DNA of 64,000 bases, taken from positions 5,520,001 to 5,584,000 of the forward strand of contig NZ_CP069127.1 of the NCBI RefSeq assembly GCF_016811915.1. The letters are read 5' to 3'. The stretch's first letter is position 1. Each line of letters starts with the position of its first letter. The notes under the pieces were generated by a model. The model saw nothing but the letters and a program-made list of their open reading frames with translations. It searched no databases and was not told the DNA's origin. Shown here in pieces: positions 7,865-16,585 of the stretch. The translations under genes were made by a program, and so were the position numbers. This DNA comes from Brevibacillus choshinensis (GTDB lineage: Bacteria > Bacillota > Bacilli > Brevibacillales > Brevibacillaceae).

Positions 7865-8977
7865 CTATGGCTGGATTCTGAACGAAGCCAGAGGGTTTTC
7901 GTAAAAGACTTTGTGCCGAAGCTCCCCCGGAAAATGCAGGAAGGCCCGCTCCAGCTCATCCCCGTCCCAATGCGGGTAATCGCTGCAGAACAAAAGCATG
8001 TGCTCGGCACCGATCATCTGGATCAGCTCGACCAGATCCTTGGGACGCGCAGGCTCCTCGATCGGCTGTGTGCCAAACCGGATGTTGCGGCGGATATACT
8101 CGCTCGGCAGCATCTTGACCCATGGGACTTCATGTCGGAGTGCCTTCCAGTTCTTATCCATGCGCCACATCGTCGGTGCGATCCAGGAGAAGCCGTACTC
8201 GATGAAATTGACTTTGAGGTTCGGGAACCGCTCAAAGACTCCCTCGCATACCAGGCTGATGACATTGCGCTGCCCGATCAATCCGAGAGAGGTATGCCAC
8301 TCCATATAAGTAGAAGCCGGTCCTACTCCAAAGCTGGCAGCATATTCCCCTGTTCCCTCGGTATCAGGATGCAGCACGATGGGCAGATCATACGCTTCGG
8401 CGATTTCGTAGATCGGCCAGTAGTGACGCTTGCCAAGAGGAATGTTCACACAGTGCATGTTGATCCCGACGATTTCAGGCCGTTTGCCGATTCGCTCGAT
8501 TTCCTGGACAGCCTGAGCCGGGTCGAGCGGGGTAATTTCCATCGTCATCCGATAACGCGGGTCGCTCTTCACCCATTTGCCGTACAGCCAGTCATTTGCT
8601 GCAGACGTGTACTTCGCTGCGACTTCGACATTGTGAAAGGCAGACATCGTTCCGTGCCCAATATTCAAAATCGCAAAATCGGTCTGGCAACGGTCGAGTA
8701 AATCGCTCGCCAGAAAAGCAGGGTCGCTTCCCGGAATATCTCCATTTGGCGGGAAAGCGTCTGCCCGCAAAGGAACAGGCAGCGGGTTTGCATAAGCAGA
8801 AGACGGAAATTTGAAAGAACCGCTGTTTTGCTTGGCCAAAGCTCCTTTGGCAAATTTGCCGATGTTCATGTACTGCTGGATCGATTCATCCAAATACGGA
8901 ACCAATTCGTTAAAATCGCTCAAGACCGGATGCACATCGCAGTCGATCAGCCCGTTATGCTTGACTCTAGTTGTCAT
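7865..8977 (-). CDS. Amidohydrolase-2 family metal-dependent hydrolase/decarboxylase
   Basis: 370 residues, a TIM-barrel of the ACMS-decarboxylase/amidohydrolase-2 type. Visible motifs: LIDCDVHPVLSD (DxH metal site) near the N-terminus, LPIVLHPDTEG (metal His), NFIEYGFSWIAPTMWRMDKNW and CSDYPHWDGDE (catalytic Asp). Members hydrolyse or decarboxylate aromatic and hydroxylated compounds in catabolic pathways. First gene of a two-gene operon with a Rieske protein, preceded by a perfect 16-bp palindrome and a TetR regulator. The context suggests an inducible catabolic pathway; the substrate is unknown. Confidence 0.88.
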   Translation of the reverse strand: MTTRVKHNGLIDCDVHPVLSDFNELVPYLDESIQQYMNIGKFAKGALAKQNSGSFKFPSSAYANPLPVPLRADAFPPNGDIPGSDPAFLASDLLDRCQTDFAILNIGHGTMSAFHNVEVAAKYTSAANDWLYGKWVKSDPRYRMTMEITPLDPAQAVQEIERIGKRPEIVGINMHCVNIPLGKRHYWPIYEIAEAYDLPIVLHPDTEGTGEYAASFGVGPASTYMEWHTSLGLIGQRNVISLVCEGVFERFPNLKVNFIEYGFSWIAPTMWRMDKNWKALRHEVPWVKMLPSEYIRRNIRFGTQPIEEPARPKDLVELIQMIGAEHMLLFCSDYPHWDGDELERAFLHFPGELRHKVFYENPLASFRIQP

Positions 8978-9022
8978 GCCAACCCCACCTTTATCAAAAC
9001 GATATTGTTAATAAGTTCAATA

Positions 9023-9038
9023 TATGAACGCGTTCATA
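9023..9038. promoter_or_regulatory. Perfect palindrome, candidate TetR operator
   Basis: TATGAACGCGTTCATA, a perfect 16-bp palindrome 46 bp upstream of the amidohydrolase start, between it and the TetR gene. Position and symmetry fit an operator of the neighbouring regulator; binding is inferred. Confidence 0.6.
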
Positions 9039-9068
9039 ATTCACGATAAACCTATTATGCGCCCATGA

Positions 9069-9117
9069 AAAACAGGGGTCAAGGCGAAAATGCTTGCTTG
9101 CTAGCTTGCCCCCTGTT
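9069..9117 (-). terminator. Possible terminator at the end of the TetR gene
   Basis: AACAGGGG and CCCCTGTT arms, extended by CAAG/CTTG, flank a 20-base loop and overlap the last codons. TTTTC follows on the minus strand. The large loop makes this a moderate call. Confidence 0.5.
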
Positions 9118-9763
9118 CCATCGCTTTCATCAAATTGCGGATGTACTTCATCGTTTTTTCGGCTGCCTGCCCTGGATCCATGTCTCTTCGCTTGTTCAGG
9201 ACGGTCGTCATCATCCCCTCCCAGATCAGCACCGACATTTCATTGACTTCCTCGATGGTCTGGTCATCGATGTCTTGTTCCCGTTTGGCCAGCTCCAGCA
9301 ATGCTTTGCTGCGGGAAGTCAGGTCCGGGTTGTAGAGCATTGGCTTGATTTCATCCGTGAAGCCGATCAGGTCGCTCGAATATATGGAAAAGTAATGATT
9401 CACCATCTCGTCTGCCTTTTTCCCTAAATCGGCTATGTACAGAGCATGGTAGATCTGCGGTTTTTCAAAAGAATGCTTGCAAAAACACTCCCAGCTGAGG
9501 ATGTACTTCTCCACGTACGTCTGCCCCCGCTCCAGATACTCCGGCAGCTCTTGCAAATATTCTTTCACAAAACGCATGGAAGCAAAGTAAATCAAATGGG
9601 ACAGCTCGTCAAAGTAGTTGTAGATCGTCGAGCTGGTGTAGCCGGCTCTCTCCCCGATTTTGCGCGCGCTGACTTTTTCAATCCCTTCCTCCTCGATCAG
9701 TTGCACAGTCGCGTCCACAAAATATTGCAGCATTCGCTTCACTTGAATTTCTCTTCTTGCCAT
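9101..9763 (-). CDS. TetR/AcrR-family transcriptional regulator
   Basis: 220 residues. The N-terminal helix-turn-helix (about residues 20-52) contains EGIEKVSARKIGERAGYTSSTIYNYF, the TetR signature. The ligand-binding C-terminal half is helical and diverged. It is transcribed in the same direction as the amidohydrolase-Rieske pair immediately downstream, with a palindrome between, and probably represses that pair. Its start has AAGGGA as ribosome binding site. The effector is unknown. Confidence 0.88.
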   Translation of the reverse strand: MARREIQVKRMLQYFVDATVQLIEEEGIEKVSARKIGERAGYTSSTIYNYFDELSHLIYFASMRFVKEYLQELPEYLERGQTYVEKYILSWECFCKHSFEKPQIYHALYIADLGKKADEMVNHYFSIYSSDLIGFTDEIKPMLYNPDLTSRSKALLELAKREQDIDDQTIEEVNEMSVLIWEGMMTTVLNKRRDMDPGQAAEKTMKYIRNLMKAMEQGAS

Positions 9764-9844
9764 TCCCTTACCGTCCTTTGTTCATTTTCGCCTTCCCAAA
9801 AGCGAGCTGATGGATTCCTTTCCTATTATAACGAGATTCTCCAA

Positions 9845-9878
9845 AGAAAAAACCAACCTGTTCACGGTTGGTTTTTTC
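9845..9878 (-). terminator. Terminator of the SAM-riboswitch ABC operon
   Basis: Perfect stem AAAAAACCAACC / GGTTGGTTTTTT with a seven-base loop, six bases downstream of the permease stop. Confidence 0.92.
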
Positions 9879-9883
9879 AAACG

Positions 9884-10903
9884 CTATGCTTTTCTCTTGC
9901 GGCGCAGCTGGTAGTACGTCACAGCCAGTGCGAGTGCCAGCACGACCCCTTTGATGATATCGTAGGCGTAGTACGGCAGGTTGAGCATGGTCATCCCGTT
10001 CAGCAGCACGCCGATCAGGATCGCCCCGACAAAAGTGCCAAAGACGTTCGGTTTCCCGGCACCAAAGACAGAAAAGCCCACAAATGCTGCAGCAACCGCA
10101 TCCATCAGCATCGAGCTCCCGCTGCTGACCTGACCGGTGCCGATCCTTGCAGCGAGAAGCATTCCGCCCAGACCAGCAAACAGAGCGGAAAGTACATAAG
10201 CCAGCGTCCGATAACGGTTAACCGGGATACCGGAGAGTCGTGCCGCTTCCAGATTCCCACCCGTCATGTAGAGCATCCGCCCCTGACGCGTATAGGTCAG
10301 ATAGATGTGGGTGATCACCACGAGCAGGAATGTCAAAATAACCGGCACGGGAACCGAAGCAATCTCGCCTTGGCCAAGCCAAAGGAACCACTCCTGGAAT
10401 TTGCCCGGCGCTGTCGTTCCATCCTCCATCGGCATATTCGCGTAAATGGAGTACCCTTTGGAATACGTCATATGAATGCCGTTTACGATATAGAGCATCG
10501 CCAATGTCGCGAGCAGGTCCGGAATGCGAATCTTCACCACCAGGAACGCATTGATCAGCCCGACCAACAAACTGAGCGCGATTGGAACAATCAGCGTCAG
10601 CAAGGGACCTTGCTCATGCCAAACCATCATGGAAGCTGCCACGACAGTTGTCAAGGAAACGGTCGACCCTACGGACAGGTCAAAGCCGCCGACGATCAAG
10701 GAAAACGTCACACCGATCGCGACAAAGGTCACAATCGAGATGGAACGCAAAATATCGGTAATGTTGTCATAAGTAAAGAAATACGGGTTCGTCAAGCTGA
10801 AGATGAGCATGACAATGACGATGACCGCTACTGTACCGTACTTGTACACAAAATCAAACAGACTGAATTTCTTTCCTTCCACATTACTCACCTCCGCTTG
10901 CAT
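9884..10903 (-). CDS. Ribose-type ABC transporter permease
   Basis: 339 residues, RbsC/branched-chain permease family, about eight to ten membrane helices. Recognisable stretches: FSLIVGGFDLSVGSTVSLT, LLATLAMLYIVNGI, GRMLYMTGGNLEAARLSGIPV (EAA-like loop) and SMLMDAVAAAFVGFSVFGAG. The start codon overlaps the ATPase stop by 20 bp, indicating translational coupling. Together with the ATPase and binding protein it makes a complete sugar-type importer. The SAM-I riboswitch upstream argues that the cargo is tied to methionine or S-adenosylmethionine metabolism rather than ordinary ribose; methylthioribose is the obvious candidate. Confidence 0.9.
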   Translation of the reverse strand: MQAEVSNVEGKKFSLFDFVYKYGTVAVIVIVMLIFSLTNPYFFTYDNITDILRSISIVTFVAIGVTFSLIVGGFDLSVGSTVSLTTVVAASMMVWHEQGPLLTLIVPIALSLLVGLINAFLVVKIRIPDLLATLAMLYIVNGIHMTYSKGYSIYANMPMEDGTTAPGKFQEWFLWLGQGEIASVPVPVILTFLLVVITHIYLTYTRQGRMLYMTGGNLEAARLSGIPVNRYRTLAYVLSALFAGLGGMLLAARIGTGQVSSGSSMLMDAVAAAFVGFSVFGAGKPNVFGTFVGAILIGVLLNGMTMLNLPYYAYDIIKGVVLALALAVTYYQLRRKRKA

Positions 10904-12374
10904 AATACATGATTAATTCTTGGGTTGCCCCTTCAGGGCTCAATTCCTTCACGATCCTGCCCTCAAACATGACGAGAATCCGGTCCGATATCCCGATGAC
11001 CTCCTGAAACTCGCAAGAGAAGTAGAGGATCCCTTTCTTTTGCTTGGCCAAGTTCCCGATTAATCGGTAAATATCGCTTTTCGCTCCGATGTCCACGCCC
11101 TTGGTCGGCTCATCGAACATGAAGATGCTCGCATCGGTATCCAGCCATTTTCCGATCGCCACCTTTTGCTGGTTTCCCCCGCTGAGATAACCGACCAGCT
11201 GGCTGATATCCGCCGTCTTGACCCCCAGACGTTGGACGAGCTCCTTTGCCTGTCCCGCTTCTACTCCTCTACGGATAAATCCGAGTGGTGACCACTTGGA
11301 AATCGTCGCCACAGAAAGGTTGTTTTTTACCGATTCTTCGACGAAAATGCCTTCCTTGCGTCGTTCTTCCGGCACGAGGACGATCCCGGCGTCAACCGCA
11401 TCTTTCGGGTCGCGGATTCGCAGCGTTGACCCATTCAGCTTGATCTCCCCAGCTTCCGCCGCATCTGCTCCGAACAGCAAGCGCGCCAGCTCGGTTTTCC
11501 CAGCGCCGACCAGGCCAACGACTCCTACGATTTCCCCTTCATGCACCGTCAGATCGGCACTGCGCACCTTACCGCCCTTGGCCCCTTTTACTTCGAGGAC
11601 CGGCTGACCGATAGGGACGATTTCTTTCGGAAATTCCTCCGCAAAGCTTTTCCCGAGCATATGGCCGATGACTTCATCCATGCTGGTCTGCGCTGTCTCT
11701 GTCGTAATCACATGCTGACCGTCTCGCATGATGGTGATGCGGTCACAGATTTCAAAGATTTCGGGCAGGCGGTGGGAAATGTAAATGATGCCGACCCCTG
11801 CTTTCTTCAACTGATCAATGATCTGAAACAGCCGCTCGCTTTCCTTGGTGCTGAGCGGCGCTGTCGGTTCGTCAAAGATCACGTACTTGGCTTTTTGCAC
11901 AGTAGCACGCGCAATCAAAATCAGCTGTTTCTCCGACAGGGAGCATTCCTCGACGGTCATTTTGACGGGAATGGAAAATCCGAACCCGCGCAGCAGCTCC
12001 TCCGATTCGGTGTACAGTCGCTGCCAGTTGATCAGTCCCGAGCCTTTTGCCTGAACGAGCCGATCCAGCAAAATGTTTTCCGCCACGCTCAGATAGGGAA
12101 TCAGTGCCGTATCGACTTCCTGATACACACATTGGATCCCGAGTGCCTTGGCATCCTGCGGAGATTCGATCGACACCTGCTGTCCATCGATTGTAATGGT
12201 TCCTCCGTCCAGCTGATAGGCTCCTGTGAGAATTTTCATCAAGGTGCTTTTCCCGGCCCCGTTTGCCCCCAGCAAGGCGTGTACCTCTCCAGCCTTCACT
12301 TCAAAATTCACCGTTCTCAGGGCAGGCACACCGGAAAATTGCTTCTCGATTCCTTGCATTTGTAAGGTTGCCAA
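10884..12374 (-). CDS. Ribose-type ABC transporter ATPase (two nucleotide-binding domains)
   Basis: 496 residues, the RbsA/MglA double-ATPase arrangement. The first half has Walker A GANGAGKS, signature-like SLSEKQL and Walker B YVIFDEPT. The second half has degenerate Walker A VGLVGAGKTE, signature LSGGNQQK and Walker B IFMFDEPT. It powers import of a small sugar-like solute from the cytoplasmic side. It overlaps the permease gene by 20 bp and is separated from the binding-protein gene by 72 bp containing a hairpin. Under the same SAM riboswitch. Confidence 0.93.
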   Translation of the reverse strand: MATLQMQGIEKQFSGVPALRTVNFEVKAGEVHALLGANGAGKSTLMKILTGAYQLDGGTITIDGQQVSIESPQDAKALGIQCVYQEVDTALIPYLSVAENILLDRLVQAKGSGLINWQRLYTESEELLRGFGFSIPVKMTVEECSLSEKQLILIARATVQKAKYVIFDEPTAPLSTKESERLFQIIDQLKKAGVGIIYISHRLPEIFEICDRITIMRDGQHVITTETAQTSMDEVIGHMLGKSFAEEFPKEIVPIGQPVLEVKGAKGGKVRSADLTVHEGEIVGVVGLVGAGKTELARLLFGADAAEAGEIKLNGSTLRIRDPKDAVDAGIVLVPEERRKEGIFVEESVKNNLSVATISKWSPLGFIRRGVEAGQAKELVQRLGVKTADISQLVGYLSGGNQQKVAIGKWLDTDASIFMFDEPTKGVDIGAKSDIYRLIGNLAKQKKGILYFSCEFQEVIGISDRILVMFEGRIVKELSPEGATQELIMYYASGGE

Positions 12375-12401
12375 TCTTTACACCCCCTAGATAAGGAAGA
12401 T

Positions 12402-12429
12402 TCCCGTTGAGCGTTCAACGGGAATCGCC
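12402..12429 (-). other. Intercistronic hairpin between binding-protein and ATPase genes
   Basis: Perfect inverted repeat GATTCCCGTTGA / TTCAACGGGAATC with a three-base loop and no T-run. Such hairpins commonly stabilise the upstream message so that the binding protein is made in excess; that role is inferred. Confidence 0.6.
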
Positions 12430-12446
12430 TGCCATTCTATCCGATC

Positions 12447-13466
12447 TTACTTGCCCCACTCTTTCACGTATTGGGAAAGATCGCCCATCGTCACTTTTTT
12501 GTCCTTAGGCAGATCATCTTGTTTCACGAGAACAGGTGTCAGGTTGACGTTGTCCGGAACCTCTTCCCCTTTGATTTTCTTGAACACGGTCTCCGCCTGG
12601 ATGCGGCCGATGTTGGACGGGTCAACTGCAGCAGTCGCTACCCAAGGAGAGTTTGGCTCCTGAATCATTTGCAGGTCCTCATCGCTCAGGTCGATGGAGT
12701 ACACTTTGATTTCGGTGCGTCCTGCTTGCTGGATCGCACGTGTAGCACCTTTACCGAACTCATCCCATGCTGCCCATACTGCCGTGATGTCGCCTTTGTT
12801 CGGATATTTCTTCAGGATCGCTTCCATCTGAGATTGCGTATCCAGAGCGGTATTGTTGGTCGCGGAACCGAAAGCCGCTACTTCTTTGATATCCGGATAT
12901 TTCTTCAAGAATGCATCGTACGTGATTTGACGTTTTTCCATAGGCGCAAAGCCTGCCACCCAAATCTTCACGATGTTTCCTTTGTTGCCATTGTCCGCAG
13001 CCAGCTTCTCGAGGCTCAGGTCAGCCAGCTTTTGGTCGTCCTGCGCTACAATCGGCACGCCCGGAATTTTGATGTCCGTGTCGAACAGGACGACAGGAAT
13101 CTTCTTGTCTACCGCTTTTTGCGTTCCTTGCTGCAGCGCTTCTGCTGTACCGTGGTCGATCAGGATGCCGTCAAAGTGCTGGTTGACCGCTGCATCGAGA
13201 TTGGAAGCCATTTTCGCCAGATCGGTGTCCGCATTGAATACCGTCAGCTCGCCGCCGTTTTTCTCCACTTCTTTTTTGACCCCGTTGATGTATTGCGCCG
13301 AAAAAGTCCCAACATTTTGACGCATAATCAACGCAATTTTCTTAGTTTTCTCGCCAGACGCGCCGTTTGGAGCAGCCGTGCCAGCTCCACCGCCGTTGCC
13401 GCACGCTGTCAAAGCGAGAGAAGCTGTCAGTGCCAGCGTGACCAGAAGACCCAATTTCTTTTTCAT
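12447..13466 (-). CDS. Ribose-type ABC transporter substrate-binding lipoprotein
   Basis: 339 residues. The signal peptide ends in lipobox LALTAC, followed by a Gly-rich linker and a periplasmic-binding-protein type I fold (KKIALIMRQNVGTFSAQYINGVKKEVEKNGG at the start of the domain; NQHFDGILIDHGTAEALQ; KIPVVLFDTD). First gene of the importer operon, directly downstream of the SAM-I riboswitch. The fold is that of ribose/AI-2-type receptors. Given the riboswitch, 5-methylthioribose or another sulfur-containing pentose is a better guess than ribose, but the binding site cannot be assigned by eye. Confidence 0.9.
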   Translation of the reverse strand: MKKKLGLLVTLALTASLALTACGNGGGAGTAAPNGASGEKTKKIALIMRQNVGTFSAQYINGVKKEVEKNGGELTVFNADTDLAKMASNLDAAVNQHFDGILIDHGTAEALQQGTQKAVDKKIPVVLFDTDIKIPGVPIVAQDDQKLADLSLEKLAADNGNKGNIVKIWVAGFAPMEKRQITYDAFLKKYPDIKEVAAFGSATNNTALDTQSQMEAILKKYPNKGDITAVWAAWDEFGKGATRAIQQAGRTEIKVYSIDLSDEDLQMIQEPNSPWVATAAVDPSNIGRIQAETVFKKIKGEEVPDNVNLTPVLVKQDDLPKDKKVTMGDLSQYVKEWGK

Positions 13467-13512
13467 GGATGTTCCCCCTTGTGTATAGACTCGTCGCAGA
13501 AAAGGTCAAGCA

Positions 13513-13678
13513 GAAAAGCCTCTTTCAACAGAAAGAGGCTAAAATCAGCGATTTCCCGCCTCTCATCTGTCAGGTATCGTTACCTGTTGGAGTTAGCACC
13601 TTGGCGCGCAAGAGTCCTCTCGCGTGCTAGGTTGCCGGGCTTCATAGGGCCATTCCCTCAGCCTTCTCTGGATAAGAG
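13513..13678 (-). ncRNA. SAM-I (S-box) riboswitch with intrinsic terminator
   Basis: On the minus strand the aptamer spans 13678-13560. P1 is CTCTTATC paired with GATGAGAG. The conserved core reads AGAGAAGGCTGAGGGA, GGCCCTATGAAGCCCGGCAA and GGTGCTAACTCC, matching the S-box consensus. A terminator hairpin follows at 13517-13540 (AGCCTCTTTC / GAAAGAGGCT, then TTTT). SAM binding would favour termination, so the importer is expressed when S-adenosylmethionine is scarce. Leader length to the first start codon is about 95 nt from P1. Confidence 0.95.
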
Positions 13679-13717
13679 TAGTTATTATTTTCGAAACGTT
13701 TGCTTTAATATATACAG

Positions 13718-13746
13718 ACTATAATCAATGCATTCGCACCTGTCAA
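13718..13746 (-). promoter_or_regulatory. Sigma-A promoter of the SAM riboswitch operon
   Basis: TTGACA (13741-13746) and TATAGT (13718-13723) with 17 bp spacing on the minus strand, about 40 bp upstream of the aptamer. Confidence 0.85.
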
Positions 13747-13868
13747 CTGGGTCTTTTAAAAATTTGCGTTCATCTGACAAAAGACACCCACAATTTGGGA
13801 GGGATTATGCAAGGGCGTGTCGAAATATCGGGAAATGATAGTTAGTCAGTCTGCGGTGGAGATGCCCG

Positions 13869-15119
13869 ATGAGCCTAATAAAAGAAGTCATCCTTCAATT
13901 TTTCTTTGTATTAATTCCCTTTGTGATGTTCAATATCTACTGCCGAGACAAGATGAGAAATTTCAGCAGGAGCTTCATCCTCTTCACCAGTTCGATCAGC
14001 TTGTTCCTCGCGATGACCTTTGCCTCCAGTGTCATTGACGGGGTCATTTTTGACACTCGGTATGTCATCATGTTTTTTGGGCTTGTTTACGGAGGTATCC
14101 AGACAGGTCTCATTTTGCTTGGAGAATTTGTCATTTATCGATTGTATTTGGGTGGCGAAGGATCGATCGTCGCCATGCTGATTGCCGTTTTTTCCTTCGT
14201 GGTGTCCCTGCTTATGTACAGATCGTATAAAACAACTCACCGGAAAACGATTTTCACCATTTCGGCAGGCATGGTGTTTTCCATTGTTGCCCTGACCCTT
14301 ACCTATTTCTATTTCCCCCACTACTTTGTTGAAAATCTTACCTATCACTTTCTTGTGATTCCGCTGCAGAATTCACTCGGTATCTGGATATTGATGTCCC
14401 TTTTCAGCAAATCGGTATCGGACAAGGAAATTTTTATCAAGCATGCACAGAATGAAAAGATCGAGACAATGAGCCACGTGGCCGCTTCCCTTGCCCACGA
14501 GGTGCGCAATCCGCTTACGGCCGTCAAAGGATTTCTGCGATTAATGCAGGAAAACCCCACGGATTTGACCAAAAACGCCCAGTACATGAACATCTGTATG
14601 GACGAAATTCAACGGACGGAAATGATCCTCTCGGAATATCTCGCGATCTCAAAGCCGCTGACAAACCGGTATGAGCCCGTTAACGTCGCGGAAATGCTGA
14701 AGGTCATGCGCGCCGTGATGTCGCCCTTTGCGATCCTGCACAATGTGGAGTTGGAGGTCCGTACACCGGAAACGTCTGTCACCATCATGGCCAATCCGGA
14801 TGAGATCAAGCAGGTGCTCGTCAACTTCATCAAAAATGCGATCGAGGCCTGCGCCAATGTGAGAAAAGGAAGAGTGTTCCTGTCCCTGATGGTGGAGGAA
14901 GGCAAAGCGATCCTGGTCATCAAGGACAACGGCGTGGGGATGGATGAAGGGCAAATGAAGCGGCTGGGGTCCATTTACTTTTCCACCAAATCCAGCGGCA
15001 CCGGCTTGGGTCTTACGTATTCCTATCACGTCATCCATACGTTTGGCGGCACCGTCACCGTAAACAGCAAACCGAACGTAGGCACGAAATTCTCCATCAC
15101 TTTTCCTTATCAAGAGTAA
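13869..15119 (+). CDS. Sporulation-type sensor histidine kinase, KinB-like
   Basis: 416 residues. Six hydrophobic segments in the first ~180 residues form a membrane sensor of the 5TM-LYT class, with no large external domain. HisKA follows with phospho-acceptor H210 in SLAHEVRNPLTAVKG. The HATPase domain has N box NFIKNAIEA, G1 DNGVGMD, and G2 STKSSGTGLGL. The closest architecture I know is KinB of Bacillus, which feeds the Spo0 phosphorelay. No response regulator is adjacent, consistent with an orphan phosphorelay kinase. Ribosome binding site GGTGGAG precedes the ATG; a terminator follows immediately. Confidence 0.85.
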   Translation: MSLIKEVILQFFFVLIPFVMFNIYCRDKMRNFSRSFILFTSSISLFLAMTFASSVIDGVIFDTRYVIMFFGLVYGGIQTGLILLGEFVIYRLYLGGEGSIVAMLIAVFSFVVSLLMYRSYKTTHRKTIFTISAGMVFSIVALTLTYFYFPHYFVENLTYHFLVIPLQNSLGIWILMSLFSKSVSDKEIFIKHAQNEKIETMSHVAASLAHEVRNPLTAVKGFLRLMQENPTDLTKNAQYMNICMDEIQRTEMILSEYLAISKPLTNRYEPVNVAEMLKVMRAVMSPFAILHNVELEVRTPETSVTIMANPDEIKQVLVNFIKNAIEACANVRKGRVFLSLMVEEGKAILVIKDNGVGMDEGQMKRLGSIYFSTKSSGTGLGLTYSYHVIHTFGGTVTVNSKPNVGTKFSITFPYQE

Positions 15120-15155
15120 ATCCCCAGATCCTTAGAGCGGATGTGGGGATTTTCA
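15119..15155. terminator. Terminator after the histidine kinase gene
   Basis: ATCCCCAGATCC / GGATGTGGGGAT stem, overlapping the stop region and followed by TTTTC. It lies between convergent genes and may serve both. Confidence 0.75.
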
Positions 15156-15172
15156 CTTCGACACCGGCTTCA

Positions 15173-16483
15173 TCAAATTTCGTTTCCAGCTGGGGGAATG
15201 CTCTGAGGGTAATGAAAAAAGTTAGTAGGGTCATATTTAGCTTTCACGCGTGTCAGTCGCTCGAAGTTACTGCCATAGTATTCTTCGGGCCAGTTCTTTA
15301 TTGAGAGATCTGGGGTATTGACGTATATGCCCTCGGTAAAAGGACGTAACGCCAGACGCAAGCCCTCCACCCAGCGAATACCTTTAGCAGCCCCTTCCGG
15401 CTTACTCCAAGTAGAAAAAAGAGTCACGTTCGACAATGCCTTGCGGTAGAAGTACGCAGTAGCATGACTCGGTATTTCGGCTACTTCCCCGCCCACTCCA
15501 TGGAAGAAGACGGAGGCTGTATTATCGGGAGGATGCTCATTAACAAATCGCTCAATCTTATCGATTCCTTTATCTGTAAGCAGACGGTAAACATAAGGTC
15601 CGACACTCTTGAATGGCAAAGGTGTCGCCGGCTGTCTAGCGTATACTAAGGCTGCAGCTTCTAGCCAAGGGATTTCATCGATGGTGACTTTCAGAGGAGT
15701 GCCAGCTTGTAGCAACGGTTTCAATAAGGTTCGCAGCTCTTTAGCCGGTCCGAGAAAGACCCCTTGCATTAAAACTGGCGGCTGTACTCCGGAAGACATG
15801 AAAAGGGTGGGTGTAAGTCGCCTGTCAGCGGAAAGAAGGGTATAGTTCTGCCAGACTCGCAGCACCGATTTCAGATCGCGTAAATCCCAGCTTATTTCGG
15901 CATACCCAACCGTCTCAATGCGATGTGTTCGAAAGCGGAAGGAAGTGCAGATGCCAAAGTTGCCGCCTCCCCCCCCACGCGAAGCCCAAAAGAGATCGGG
16001 ATTGGTATCGGCATTAGCGCGCAGAACGCGACCATTTGCATCGACCATCTCTACCTCGAGCAGATGATCTTGCGTCAACCCCCATGGGCGAGTGAGAATG
16101 CTGTGACCTCCACCCAAAGTGACACCGGCAATGCCAGGGGTAGGACAGACCCCTGTTGGTACAACGAGTCCTTCTGATCCGAGTTTCTCGGTTAAAGCAA
16201 CGTTCCTCCAGCCGGTCCCCACTGTAGCTATGCCTCGTTTGCGGTCTACTTCCAACTGGGTCATTTCGCTAACATCAATTACCATGCCACCATTCATGAC
16301 CGATAAGCCTTCATAGTTATGGCGTCCGGACCGCATACGGATTGGCACTTTCTTTTTTGACGCCCATCGCACGGCGTTAACCACGTCTTGCGTTTTTTGA
16401 GCGAAAACAATGACCAACGGATATTTATTGAAGAATGTGTTAAATTCCTGACGTGCCGAATCATATTGCTGGTCCCCCGGCAC
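15173..16483 (-). CDS. FAD-linked oxidase with BBE domain; probable 5' nonsense codon
   Basis: FAD-binding_4 N-terminal domain (PIRMRSGRHNYEGLSVM with the His for FAD attachment; GVTLGGGHSILTRPWGL) and C-terminal berberine-bridge segment (YYGSNFERLTRVKAKYDPTNFF). Related enzymes oxidise sugars or amines. The most natural start is the ATG at 16525, which has GGGAGGG seven bases upstream, but its fifth codon (16511-16513) is TAA. After that stop the frame continues KTELTGRIVVPGDQQYD, which matches the usual N-terminus of the family. Translation could restart at the GTG at 16483. The gene may therefore be a recent pseudogene or use the weak GTG. It follows the bacteriocin genes on the same strand. 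Confidence 0.8.
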   Translation of the reverse strand: MPGDQQYDSARQEFNTFFNKYPLVIVFAQKTQDVVNAVRWASKKKVPIRMRSGRHNYEGLSVMNGGMVIDVSEMTQLEVDRKRGIATVGTGWRNVALTEKLGSEGLVVPTGVCPTPGIAGVTLGGGHSILTRPWGLTQDHLLEVEMVDANGRVLRANADTNPDLFWASRGGGGGNFGICTSFRFRTHRIETVGYAEISWDLRDLKSVLRVWQNYTLLSADRRLTPTLFMSSGVQPPVLMQGVFLGPAKELRTLLKPLLQAGTPLKVTIDEIPWLEAAALVYARQPATPLPFKSVGPYVYRLLTDKGIDKIERFVNEHPPDNTASVFFHGVGGEVAEIPSHATAYFYRKALSNVTLFSTWSKPEGAAKGIRWVEGLRLALRPFTEGIYVNTPDLSIKNWPEEYYGSNFERLTRVKAKYDPTNFFHYPQSIPPAGNEI

Positions 16484-16585
16484 AACAATACGCCCTGTCA
16501 GTTCCGTTTTTTATTTGCCATCCATCACCCTCCCACGGAAGAACTGAATGCCACCTGCTGCAAAGCGTGCCTTTTTACTTTCAGA

